The notes under the pieces were generated by a model that ran no database searches, had not been told where the DNA came from, and was given only the letters and a program-made list of their open reading frames with translations. A stretch of 64,000 nucleotides of DNA from Schistosoma mansoni (Eukaryota > Platyhelminthes > Trematoda > Strigeidida > Schistosomatidae), in NCBI RefSeq assembly GCF_000237925.1, contig NC_031498.1:13679906-13743905 (forward strand), read 5' to 3'. Shown here in pieces: positions 24,260 to 36,000 of this stretch; the stretch's first letter is position 1; each line of letters starts with the position of its first letter. The position numbers were made by a program, and so were the translations under genes.

Positions 24260-25915
24260 ATGAAACAAGTGTTTTTAAATGACAACAGTTTCCGTGAAAA
24301 CGAATATAGAATGGAGACATGTCATGCAAATGTTTCTTGTACATTATCCAGCACAAATTCTAATTTTATCAATGATCTCGTTAATCTAACAAAAGTGGAA
24401 AGTGAAATGTTCAGTGAATGGAGATTTGCATTCAACATAATTATCATCTCTCTCCAAATCCTATCTGACATTTTTATATTTGGTGGTAATTTACTAGTTA
24501 TTTCAGCTGTTGTAACGACTAAGGGATTGAGACGTATAACTGATTTGTACATTGTATCACTTGCTCTGGCTGATCTACTTGTCGCAGTCCTAGTTCTACC
24601 ACTTTCCATCATGCGTCAAGTTTACGGTTATTGGCCTTATGAATCTCACGAATTATGTATATACTGGCTGTCTCTCAACGTGTTCTTGTGTTCAGCTTCC
24701 ATATTGAACTTATGTTGTATATCTGTGGATCGATATATTGCAATCAATTATCCGATGAAATACATCAGCAAGCGAACACGTCGTACTGCATTTTTAATGA
24801 TTGGAGGTGCTTGGATAATATCGTTGCTAGTAATGGTCCCACCTATATTTGGCTTCCAACACCACACAGGAGTAGGACGTTGTTACATAAGAACTGATGC
24901 AGGATATAGATTTCTCACAGGAATCTGCATATTCTTCGTCCCATTTTTGTTAGTCGGTTTCATTTACATACGTATATTTTGGGTGATTCATCGTCGTTCG
25001 AGGGAATTAGAATTTGGTAAGTTTTCATCTAATCCGGAAGAACATAGATTTGGATCGTTTAGGTTACTGTTCAATCCGAATAATATCTATCGCCATCGCT
25101 TTGTACGTATCAAGAGGTATCTCAGTTCAGTTAACTCCAATCAACTTCGATTATTTGTGTCAAAATGCAGACAATGTAAATTGTGCATTGCCTGCACTCC
25201 ATGTGAGAGACGTAACAATCTGAGCAAATTTCCTGTCACTCAATCTTACAGTCAAAGTTCCATGAATTCCTTTTCCAATGAGCGTGCTGTACAACCAGAG
25301 TGGAATGTTTCGGAAACGCCTAAACAACACACAAAATTTATTCCGATGTTTCGCATAACGATGTTGCGTAGAACGACGAAATCTGATTTGAATGATTTTT
25401 CTATGTTTGTGGTTCATGAAAGTACAGAGAACACAGAAGCCTTTACTTCACCAACTGCTCATACGAAAGATGATATAATCATAGAGCATTCACTTCAAGC
25501 TGTTCACAAAACAACTGACGCTTCTTTAAATGATCAACAAAATAGTCCGCAACACAAAAATGTTGAGACACAAAACAGTCAGATTACACAAAATGTGGCT
25601 GCAAAGTTGAAGCATTCTAACACACATACTGAAATACAAAGCTATCGGCACGAACGTCTCATCTTCAATAGAGAACAAAAAACTGTCAAAACAGTAGCAA
25701 CTGTAGTGTGTTGTTTTATTTTATGTTGGCTACCATTTGCTATTTTTCATTTAGTTGAAGGTGTATGTGAGTGTATACTATCAGAACGAATTACAATGGC
25801 AACAGCCTGGCCAGGTTATTTGAATAGTATGTGTAATCCATTTATATATGCATTCTGTACTAAAGAATATGCAAGTGCATTCAAACGTTTATTACATATT
25901 GGAAGGAATATATAA
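24260..25915 (+). CDS. Aminergic-like class A GPCR, copy 2 (551 aa)
   Basis: This is a paralogue of the receptor at 2897-4552, of the same length and also in one uninterrupted frame. It shares every core motif: N24 and N42 sequons, D105, C133, N140 at position 3.32, DRY 157-159, C208, P228, CWLP with W490, and NPFIY at 526-530. It is identical to copy 1 between about residues 131 and 393 at both protein and DNA level. It differs in the first 35 residues (for example MKQVFLND), after residue about 420, and in TM6-TM7: F493-A-I-F-H497 against F-T-T-M-Y, and WPGYLN against WSAYVN before NPFIY. Those positions line the amine pocket, so ligand preference may differ. Flanking DNA is not alignable with that of copy 1. 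An AATAAA lies at 26237. Likely expressed in nerve or muscle as for related fluke receptors, by inference. Confidence 0.93.
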   Translation: MKQVFLNDNSFRENEYRMETCHANVSCTLSSTNSNFINDLVNLTKVESEMFSEWRFAFNIIIISLQILSDIFIFGGNLLVISAVVTTKGLRRITDLYIVSLALADLLVAVLVLPLSIMRQVYGYWPYESHELCIYWLSLNVFLCSASILNLCCISVDRYIAINYPMKYISKRTRRTAFLMIGGAWIISLLVMVPPIFGFQHHTGVGRCYIRTDAGYRFLTGICIFFVPFLLVGFIYIRIFWVIHRRSRELEFGKFSSNPEEHRFGSFRLLFNPNNIYRHRFVRIKRYLSSVNSNQLRLFVSKCRQCKLCIACTPCERRNNLSKFPVTQSYSQSSMNSFSNERAVQPEWNVSETPKQHTKFIPMFRITMLRRTTKSDLNDFSMFVVHESTENTEAFTSPTAHTKDDIIIEHSLQAVHKTTDASLNDQQNSPQHKNVETQNSQITQNVAAKLKHSNTHTEIQSYRHERLIFNREQKTVKTVATVVCCFILCWLPFAIFHLVEGVCECILSERITMATAWPGYLNSMCNPFIYAFCTKEYASAFKRLLHIGRNI

Positions 25916-26236
25916 AATGTAAGAACAAGGGTAATCAATAATTTCTTAGTTCTAATTATGGTGTTGTATTATTGCTAACTATTTTAGATAGGATGATTGA
26001 CATTATTATATCCTGTTGATAGATAATATATTGTAAATATTTTATCCATAGGTTTTTACTATAACAATTCTTTTCACCCTAATATGTAATCATGCTTTAC
26101 TTTATCATTTAAAATGATTAGTCGTATATTACGTAATCATTTCATTTAGTTCCCTTTTTTCAATATCCAAAGTTGTAATTCTATAAAATAATGAATATAT
26201 TGACAAGGTTGTATATCAGTTTGCTTGACTATAATT

Positions 26237-26242
26237 AATAAA
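26237..26242 (+). terminator. Candidate polyadenylation signal of GPCR copy 2
   Basis: AATAAA about 320 bases after the stop codon; several AT-rich near-matches are closer. Use is inferred. Confidence 0.3.
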
Positions 26243-26339
26243 ATTTATTCTTGAATTTCGAATAACATTTTAATTTACCTAAACATTAAACATACATTTT
26301 ACAATTAACAAGATTACATGTAATAAGAATTAAAAGCAA

Positions 26340-26715
26340 AGATGGATAGTGGCTAGTAGTGAGATCCAGGACACGCGTTTCGTCCTATTTGGGACTCGTC
26401 AGCTGGATGTACCTGCATCTCAGAGTTGATGTTCAATCTGGACAACGCGATGGCGTTTGAAACAAAAGGTACTAGGTTCGAGTCCCAGAGTGAACATCAA
26501 CTCTGAGATGCAGGTACATCCAGCTGACGAGTCACAAATAGGACGAAACGTGCGTCTTGGATTTCACTGCTAGTCACTATCCACCTTTGTTTATAATGCT
26601 TGTGAATTAAGGGTTTGTCGGGTCAATACGCACAGTATGCACATATGCCAATAAGAGACTGACCAGTTGCAGTCCTGAGCATCAATGTGAAGATTTAAAC
26701 AAACAATACTAAGTG
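26340..26715 (+). repeat. Foldback SINE (family S2)
   Basis: The left arm (26341-26435) is the reverse complement of the right arm (26491-26585), with a 55-base loop that keeps the box B sequence AGGTTCGAGTCCC but lacks a clear box A. The normal tail then continues to about 26715 (GTTGCAGTCC, AAACAATAC). The arms match over about 95 bases with few mismatches. Confidence 0.8.
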
Positions 26716-26719
26716 AATA

Positions 26720-27715
26720 ATAATTAAAGATTTTTTTAATAAGAATTTTTAAAACATTTAAAATTTAGATTCATTGAAATTACATATCAATGACTTGGAA
26801 AAAAAGTCTTCCATAAAGGTAATTTACTGTTGTAAGCCATATCATAAAAAGTAAATAACTCCTTATGACCTACATGAATATAGTGACGAAAAGTAGATGT
26901 GAGAAAATATGAATAAACTAGTGAAATCCTGGAAACATTGAAAAATCGGAATGAAACTTTTCTACTGATCCAAAATAGGATGCCCATAATTCTTCAGTGT
27001 CAGGGTAGATGTTGTGCAATTAGCGGTATTATCCTTGAGTCGTATATTCTATAACTGAATATTTAAGACTAACCAATGACATGCGGCTCAAGGATTTATC
27101 TTTAGAAACAATAGACTTGATTGCAATCTGACCTGATGAGTTAGCTAGACTTAGAACTACGTTACGTGGTCACTGCCAATAATAGGAAAGCGAAGAAAGA
27201 AATCCATCTTAATATTGAAGAATAATAAAAGCGATTCAGTAAACAAAATTTTCTTTACGACAATTCCATTTACTTATGCTATAAAATCATGCTTATAGCT
27301 AATTTGTTAACCTGAAAGAGTAGTCTATCGTAAAATACACGAGTTTCGTGTCATTATAGAAAATTATTACTTATAATCAAATGTTTTAAATACTGAATTT
27401 TACGGTCTGTAGTCAAGTGCTTTTGAAAAATTGAAGCAGTCTCTTGCCATAAGTTAGTAGTATAGATCAAATGTTGAAAGGAAGTTGCGTAATAATCAAA
27501 TGGCTAATAAGAAATGTTAAACTGCAGATGGTTTATGGATAATTATGAAGAATAGAAATACTAATTGGCTGATTAATGAATATGAAAAATAAATGGAAAA
27601 AATAAAAATGATGGTAGTTTAGAGATGATAGCTAAACAGATATGGCCAAGGTAGGATGAGGGATAAGATATACTGATACTACATGAATATTGGACTTGAA
27701 TTAGAAGATAGTTTG
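26720..27715. other. Unassigned stretch
   Basis: AT-rich DNA with no recognisable gene. A 66-codon minus-strand frame at 26787-26987 has no features that support it. Confidence 0.4.
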
Positions 27716-27719
27716 AACC

Positions 27720-30700
27720 TCTAATGTAAACAAGTTTCGATTAGTACTCCATTCAAATCAATCCTTCCGAGTGTATGAGTAATTTTAAAGGAAAATACTG
27801 GTGAGGTGGAGTAACCAGAATTAACAAGATGTTCCAGGATTGAGATATTGACTGACTTGTATAGTCCTTTCAGTAGTCAGATGGAGGAATGTTTGGAGAT
27901 GGGTTTCTAGAGAGCTCACTTTATTCGACCTATATAATTTACACCAAAACAGAAACCAAATTAATATATGCAAATTATTTTGGCCGAAAGGGAGGGTTTG
28001 TCCTTCACTCAACTATGAACTGAAGGCCAGCTAGAGAAGACAATATGAAGTTCAACCGAATAGAATGTTTTTCTCAGAGACCTGGAATGTCTGTTTTTCA
28101 GTATCTCCTCCACGAAGTGTCTACTGACCAAATAGGATCTTACCGCCTAATAAATGTCTAGAAAAGGCAACAAGCTTAACATATGTAAATCAAACTAAAT
28201 TGGAGGATTCGTTTTAAAGCCCAAGATACATAGCACTGATAAAGTGAACTCATTGTAGAACGATCCAACAAAAGTTTAATATGTGATTACAATAAGGACA
28301 TAAACAGGAAGGCAGAGAAGCCATTGTTTAATTTTTTCAAACATGTGAAACGCAAGGAGGTAAATTTTTCGATCACTCATGATTCCCTTAAACCCAGGAG
28401 ATCAAAGGCACCACGACATCGTGTTCTAACTAAAGTTCACCAGTTACAACATACTCTTCATCCGGTTTTAGAAAATAATAATTCCTCATACAAATATACT
28501 GCAAACTGACTAGTTCAAATATTGGAATCTCTACGCAACCACGTCGTTGACAGAAAAATCAAAGATACTTATGATTTTATTCCTATGGTGTAATATATGA
28601 ATTTATAGGAAAAGCATATCATAAATCTTGATTTTCCTCCTTTATTTACGAGTATACGACTTGTTAGGACAGTTAGAATTGTGTATCAACAACTATCAGA
28701 GAGAAAAAATCAGTATTGAGATTACCAAGGCTAGCCTCATGAAATTACTAATTGAAGCAATGAAAATGACTTAGAAGGCTTGATCACTCTGTTTATCTGC
28801 CACCGTACCTGTAGCTTTGCAAACAATTTATACATTTTACCTATTACGATAATGATATATGCTTTCTATGTTTCTGTGGTCCACAAGTTGGCCTGATTTG
28901 TTCAATGTTTTTCTCATATCCATGGAAGCATTAATGCAAAGCTTCATAAAGATCTAATTAAAAGCAATTTTTGGCCTGTATATGTCGTCAACTCCTCCTT
29001 GAGCTCTTTTAGGATTACTATAGTTTTCAATTCGGTGTAGATGAGTAAAGTTGACCGTCGAGTTAACAGCCTTCCCGCGTAAAACGCAACCTCATTGTAA
29101 AACGTTTCACCAGAAAAAAGCATTTGAACCACTTAAATCCCGTCACGATAATTGAAAGGTCGTTACATATGGGGTTTACGACGCTTCGTGTTGAGAGCAT
29201 AAAAGACAAAAAGACATCACTGAAAAACAGCCTAATGAAAGCAGAGAAAGCTAATAACTGGAATGGATCACTGAGGGCGGAGTCAACCAGCGACTCCTGG
29301 TCAATGACCTATTCCTTATGAGCGGTAATAAGCCTAAAGAAGTGAGTATCATACCTATGTACTGGATGTTATATTGAACAACTTGAAAAACAAATGTCGG
29401 TACCATAGATTCTCTCATCAGTAAACTGGTTCCAATCAACAAGACATTTTTGCAACAAAAGTGTGTGGATACAATGAATGCTGTCTGGAATAAGTTGATA
29501 ATTGAAACACAACGTTCAATTTATTTGTAGTTATGAACATTCAATTGCTTGGCTTCACTAAACTTGTTCAAGTCTAAAAAACTACGTTCAATATTGAAAT
29601 ATCAAAGTGGTGATGAGGTCTGACAGTTTCAAAATTTTTCGCTTAACTTAATTCATGAAATCTTATTAGTTGTTTATGGTATTCGACTATTGCTTGCACA
29701 CCATTCGATGTACCAATTACGGCTGCATATCAACAGGTGGAATTTTCGTTTTAAGCAGAAATCAAATTTCAAACGATCGGAAACGTTTATGAGATTGTGT
29801 TTGCATTTCAGTCAGGCAGTCAACAATAGCTTCTTTTTATGTTGTCATATATAAGTCTAGTCGTCAAATGTATCAGTTATGTAAGAGTGATCGCATGGAA
29901 ATGTGTCCTCAACATAGTGCTATATAATGTATCAAAAGTATCATAACGTTCATCTCCAATCAACTTTTATCAGCCTGACCATATATAACTCAATTTTTTC
30001 ACTTCGTTTTATTCGAAGGCAACAATAGTATTGACAACAAACCCCGCACTGATTACTGTTAGGGAGACCCGTAAAATTCCTCGAAAAAAGCCCATAGGTG
30101 CCCTGAAAATACTGGAAAACATTTTATCCAATCAGCATCGAAGAGGAATTTCTCGGAAACATCTAGAAAGTGACGAATCACGTGTTACTTTTCTGATTGA
30201 ATGATTGTCTATCCCGCTACTATATTTAGAAGGGTTCTAGAAATTTTCACAAGCCCAAAGACATCTAAAATGTTATAAAGATCATTGATTTTCTGCACAG
30301 AAACTGACCTTGGATTAAAGTCTTCTTTCCACAATTTGCACCTTTTCTCTCGAGTTTAAGTCGCCGTGTAGAGTTAGTGTTGGGGTTACTAGAAAAGCTT
30401 AGGAAACCGAATCAAGCTTTCAATTAGAACCTTAAGTTGTGTACCCTCACATAGCATGGCTGTCTGCTAAATATGTGAAATAACTTCAATTACAAATAAG
30501 TCAATGAATGTATTTGACACAGTCAGTCAAGTCAAATCGATTTATCTACGCATTATTTCGAACTCTACTTCAGTGAATACGATCTATTGTGATGAAATAT
30601 TTTTAAGGAAATTGATAATGTAACTTCCTAATGACACTCCATATAGTAATTTTTAGTTCAACCTGTTTAGCGGGATTTTACGAGGTACAAGTTATTCTTG

Positions 30701-31195
30701 ATATTTCGACTTGACTATTCAGTGCTAGAAAACTCAGAAAACTCGTCTGTTAAGACAAACATAATTGGCAGGTTTAGTGCCAACGATTTTTCACTTCTGA
30801 TTTGATATACTAATAAGTAGTATCACAGAAAAATATAAAATGAAACCAACTGGTCAAACATAAACATCGTTGCAAAATTCTTGAAAATAATTCGTTTGTC
30901 TTTTTCGAAAACAACAACATTCACACAAATATCTCCACTTATATCATCCATACATGAGGAGTAAAACAAGCTTTAGAAAATTTGCCAACCAAGTTGACTA
31001 AACTTCCGTTCCAAATGTTTTCCCGAATCCATTTTGAAAGATGTTGAGTGGAACACATTGAGAATAAGTGGACTATGGGAGAAATCAATAATACTGTAGT
31101 TTCGAACAGCCATACCTCAAACTCAGATTTCCACATACGTGCTGACAGCTAAGTGGAATTAAGTGATTCAAATAGTTGACGTTTATCACACCCTG
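27720..31195 (+). repeat. Block D, copy 2 (about 3.5 kb)
   Basis: It is collinear with the minus strand of 12520-4955. Module 27780-28080 matches 12500-12270, 28730-29150 matches 9170-8900, 29330-29650 matches 7944-7611, 29665-30000 matches 6190-5870, and 30780-31195 matches 5400-4955. It lacks the two RTE insertions found in copy 1. Short frames (for example 28324-28509, Lys/Arg-rich, and 30939-31136) have no recognised domain. It may be a decayed mobile element or a segmental duplication. Confidence 0.65.
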
Positions 31196-31199
31196 AACC

Positions 31200-31378
31200 T
31201 GCACTCATTCTTGGTAGTGAGCAGAGAGAAGTAGTCGAGAAGTTCGTGTATCTGGGTGGCTGCGTAAATGCTGGTGGTGACACGAGTCGTGAGACTCCCT
31301 AATTGGTGTCCTGGACATGGGACAACACTACTTGAGACGTTATCACACATGGCTCAGAATAGGAGCCTGTGGCGACCT
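31200..31378 (+). mobile_element. LINE fragment, same family as 21.6-23.4 kb
   Basis: The plus strand matches the minus strand of about 22355-22175 (EVVEKFVYLGGCVNAGG coding block, then CTAATTGGTGTCCTGGACATG). It begins immediately after the end of block D. Confidence 0.75.
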
Positions 31379-31959
31379 TGATGTTACTTTACTCGACTTT
31401 CTCCATAAAAGTGAAATTAACTTCTCTAACTGAAAGTATCCTTTATTGTTGGGTGTTTCTCATCTGAACTGCTTCTTCATTACTACTATTATTTTTATTG
31501 TTCGCTCAGATTAATGTCTACTCATCTCTGTTTTTACTACACTTACTTTCCTTTATCTCTTCACAACCTTATTTTTATTGTGTGGCGCATATATATTTTA
31601 GTGTGTGCTTGAACCAATGTTTATGTGTTGAAGTAATAAATTATTATTATTATATGGTTTCATATTATTCTATTCCCCAAAAACATTTATTTCCTATATG
31701 ATATATCCTTTTTTATCCTAGTGTTATGGCAATTTTCTCCCGTTATAAATAGCAGCCTCCCAGAAAAAAGTAGGTACATGAAAGATTTCAACAATATAAT
31801 TCATGAAAAATCAGGTTAATAATAATAGTTATGTTTTGCAAAGAAATTATTATTGATTATTTAAAGAAATGTTTATTTTGGTGGGTATATCTGAGTTATT
31901 AATAGTGAACTGTTACATTCGAAAGAAGAATGAATGGATAGTAACTGCTAGGAATGATT

Positions 31960-32330
31960 TATGGACTATTAATACATATATTCCCATTGGAACTATCAAG
32001 TAACTAGATAATATGTATATTCACATTCATAGGCTTTCATTTGACCTATTGGCTATTATTATACGGTTTATCATTCCTAATATATTCTCAATCTATTAGT
32101 TACAGTCTCTCACACTTACAACCACATTTGGTTTGGTCTTGCCTAATTGTTGTTTTTTAATTTTATAGTATGATGCAGTCTGGTTTGTCTGTATATAAAC
32201 TACGTATATCTGAAATATATTATTCATACGTTGGAGGCTGAGATTGTGTTCTGGACTCAATAGGTAGGGCTAGGTGAGAAGTTACTAGTTTGAGGACCAA
32301 TAGAGATTCAGGGTTGACGTACGGTGGCTG
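31960..32330 (+). repeat. Dispersed repeat H, copy 2
   Basis: It aligns in direct orientation with 15110-15500, with the same block order (GCAGTCTGGTTTGTCTG, then GAGGCTGAGATTG, GGGCTAGG). The remainder, 32330-32930, is unassigned and may hold the UAP1 3' UTR. Confidence 0.55.
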
Positions 32331-32932
32331 GTGTTGGTTAACGTGTCACTGTTTAACACAAGAACAAGGTCATATAAGTCGGTATTCTGATTGGCGATTT
32401 TGTCACGTGACAACCAACAGGGGCAAAAGTCATAATATGAACAAAGGCAAACGAATTTTCTCTTTTTAAAAAATCACCCCGAAGATAACGGTTACTTTCT
32501 ATTGAAAATAAAGTTACAAACGTCAATTTTGTTTTTAAGAATAAAAGTTACAAAACAAATTGATAAGTGATAGAGAAGATAACAACAGTATAGCTTAGTA
32601 TCATAGATTATTGAGAACGAAACCAATAACAATCACTGAGCACAATTAAAAAATAAAATGAACATAGGATTGAAAAAGAATGAATTTCACATTGATTGTA
32701 CACAACATTTTTTTTAAAAAAATCACATTAGAACAGATAATTTTGAACATTAACATACAAGCGAACAGTTACAAAAACAGGTTGTAATATGGAATGTTTA
32801 AAATATATGAAACAAAACACCTCATAGAAAAATCACAGCATGAAAGTGGCCGAATATGTCACCTAGGGAAGACCATTTGTATGTATGGTTATTGAATATA
32901 TCAGTGCTAGAAAAAATCCATACAGATCTTGA

Positions 32933-33043
32933 CTAGATACTGTCATTAATTTCACAAGAAAATAGAATTGGTTTACCGGTTTCTTTGTCTTGTTCCAAAC
33001 GATTGAGACCATGAATTTTAACACCTTTTAGACATGTTAAGTT
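32933..33043 (-). CDS. UAP1: UAP1 exon 8 (C-terminal 36 residues)
   Basis: After a strong pyrimidine tract and TTTTTAG acceptor, it reads [12 protein letters not shown] and ends [13 protein letters not shown] before TAG. Joined to NGE of exon 7 it gives GENL-x-x-LKG, like the GENLE..C(R/K)G ending known in plant and animal homologues. This exon is short and was found by hand; it is the least certain of the eight. Confidence 0.72.
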   Translation of the reverse strand, partial: NLTCLKGVKIHGLNRLEQDKETGKPILFSCEINDSI

Positions 33044-36000
33044 CTAAAAAGAAGAGTTTAGGGAAAACGGGTTAGCTAAGTTCTGTTTTCCAGCTATAAT
33101 GACATGACGAGGAGCATGTTCAGTCAGCAATAGTTCACAAAAATATACTTCATTGAAATATATTTTACAGTTTTCAGTTGTAGGTAGTATGCAGTATACG
33201 ATATCGGAAAGTTACATCCTGACCAACTATGAAAGTTTCAGCAAATGTATATCAATTCTTAAACCGGATCCTATAGGGTTGTTAGAGCTATTATTCAAAG
33301 ACCAGGTGTTGCATAAAACTAAGTTTGTAAGACCTATGAGAATGTGATATAATGATAATGGAAGGTCATCATTCAATAAGCAAAATAGTGATGTGATTAC
33401 TCTGCGGTTTAAGATACTTACGATTCATGAGCTTACTCGGGGCTACGAAATGAGAAGTCATAAAAGTGATTTAGATTTTAAAATTTATGTGATTTTTGAG
33501 ACTAGCCAGCAAAGTTTAGTTCTACTAGAGTAATAAAAAAGAATATTATCGCCAAAATAAAAATGATGGTGTTTGTAAGTGAAGGTAAATCACAACCGAT
33601 AGAGCGGAAACAAGATTTTAGAAGAAACAGTGAAATGTCAGGTTGACTACCTCATCTTTTATTACAGATTCCACTGAATAGCCTCAAGTTCATACTAACT
33701 TTGACAATAGTGTCACTGGGAAGATATTGCGCCTAAGTACCACTTAGTTGGGAAATTTCTGTAGCTCTCCACACTAATTTTTATACAACACAGGAGATTC
33801 GATAAGTATGTGTAGTGAAAATTACATCACATATACTATGAACCACATTAAAAGTTATTTTTAAGTTGGTATAATATTTACCACCTACCCCATAGCACAA
33901 ATACACACTGGTCATCAGATTTTCCATTTATGAATAAAAATTAAAATATATCAACTAAAGACTGAGTTGAGTGATATTACAAAGAATTATTTTCGGTTTA
34001 TGCTACTTGACTCATCTCTAAACGGTTAGATGATGTAGGCAGGCTTTTTTGTGCCAAGGCTATAATAGGTCTCACTATAACACGACCTTCCCATAGATTT
34101 ATGGATTTTAGAAGATAACCATTTTCGATTAGTGTTTTGTTCAGCAACCTGGCTTCGTTAGTGCAAATACTATTAATCCTGTTAAATGGGCCCCTTATCA
34201 AACCTCGTTTGTATTACACTGGGTAGTAATTATGATAACTAAGGTATTGGCCCGTCCAAGTTGTCTTTTAAAAAATGGATTGGTTGACTGAGTCATCTCG
34301 TCTACATATAACTATATCTAAGAAAGAAAGATGATCGTTCTTCTCTTCGCATGAAAGACTGATGTGGTTTTGAAGAGTGTTAAGTTTGTTCAATAAACAG
34401 ACAACTAAGATATCATCCACATATCTCTTATAAAGAGACATGTTTTTGATTAGACCTTCAGCTAGATTTTCAACATATGCCATCTGTTAATAATGGTCCT
34501 AACGGACTAGCCATAGCAGCCCCATAGATCTGACGAAAGTATTCACCTTCAAATATGAACTGGACTTTGTCAGTACATAATAGTAGCAAATCTTTAAGTA
34601 TTTTTAAAAGAACAGGAAATTTAAGGTTGTTCAAAGATATGTAGTCACATAATATATCAATAGTCTTTTTCAAAGGTACATTTGTGAACAAGGAATTCAT
34701 GTCAAATGAACACATTGTCTTTCCCTTGATATTAATATCACCTAAATGATCGATCAATTCAAAAGAATCCTTCAGAGAACACTTACATAAATGTTTACGG
34801 ATAGGATCCAGCAATTTTGTCAGTTATTTAGATAGGTTATGTGTAGGTGATCAACACATTAATAAAATTCGGACGTAAGGGAATGTTTGATTTGTGAATT
34901 TTAGGTAATTCATGTAAATGAGGATACTCAGAACCCACAGGTTTTAGAAAATTAAATTCATCTTTGTCAATAATATTCATGTGTAGCAGTTTTATCAGGT
35001 TTGAATTTACTCTTCCCTTTAGTTTGCTAATACCTCCAAATTCGTCATCAGGCATAAACTTACTTTCATCACTCAGGATGGATAACATCTTACTTTTATA
35101 TTCACATTTGTTCATGATAACCACGCTTGATACTTTACCAGGCCTCAATAAGACAATGTCAGAGTTTGTTCGTAGTTCTTTTAGTGATTTAAAATGCTGA
35201 GAAGGTAATATGCTTCTATACTTTAGTCCACGATTATGAAATTCATGCACTATATTCACCCGTTTAGCTTTACACCAGCTTTGATTATTTAAAAACGTAG
35301 GGGTTAGTGTACTCAGTTGATCATAGAGATTTTTAAATTGGGCATTTATCTCCAATTCAGACATTTGCATTATTGAAACGTTAGCCATATGAAAAGTCAA
35401 ACCCCCTTTATGTTTGTTCGCACCTTAAACCTACCCTGGTATTATTAACTTATTATCCAGCATGATGAGTTTTCAAATTGTTTCACATATTATTTTATTT
35501 ATTATCTTTGTTTTCTCTTACCCTCCATTTGTCTAACTGACCTTTTATTTTTAGACATAAATGTTCATAACAAATATGTGTTTGGTCAGATTGTTCGAAA
35601 TGTATTGCGTTAATATATCACATCATTTTGATAATCTTTGTCTTCTTATTACACCATCCAAATAATCTATAGGAATTTTCGGACACTGTGCTAGTTGACA
35701 ACCATCCCCGAGGATGTATCTCCAAATTCACGTAGTCTAAAATATGAACCAGAATCATTTAGCCTCACCAGTCATTGAGTTACTGAGATCACAATCAACG
35801 CATTACAAGTCTGGATAAAACTTTAGAAAATAGAGAAACCTACTAGGTTTAGTCGCATATCGAAATATGACCATTGCCAATAGTCTAGTATACGATTAAT
35901 CTACCAGTCATTCTAACCTTATTTTTAATTATACCATATAGATACCAAATGTAGGTTAAATATATAATCAATAACTTAAGTAGACGAAAATTATATTTCG

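Noticed and set aside
2897-25915. Simple recent tandem duplication of the GPCR gene
   Set aside because: Flanks and both coding ends are diverged while the centre is identical; duplication alone does not explain that.
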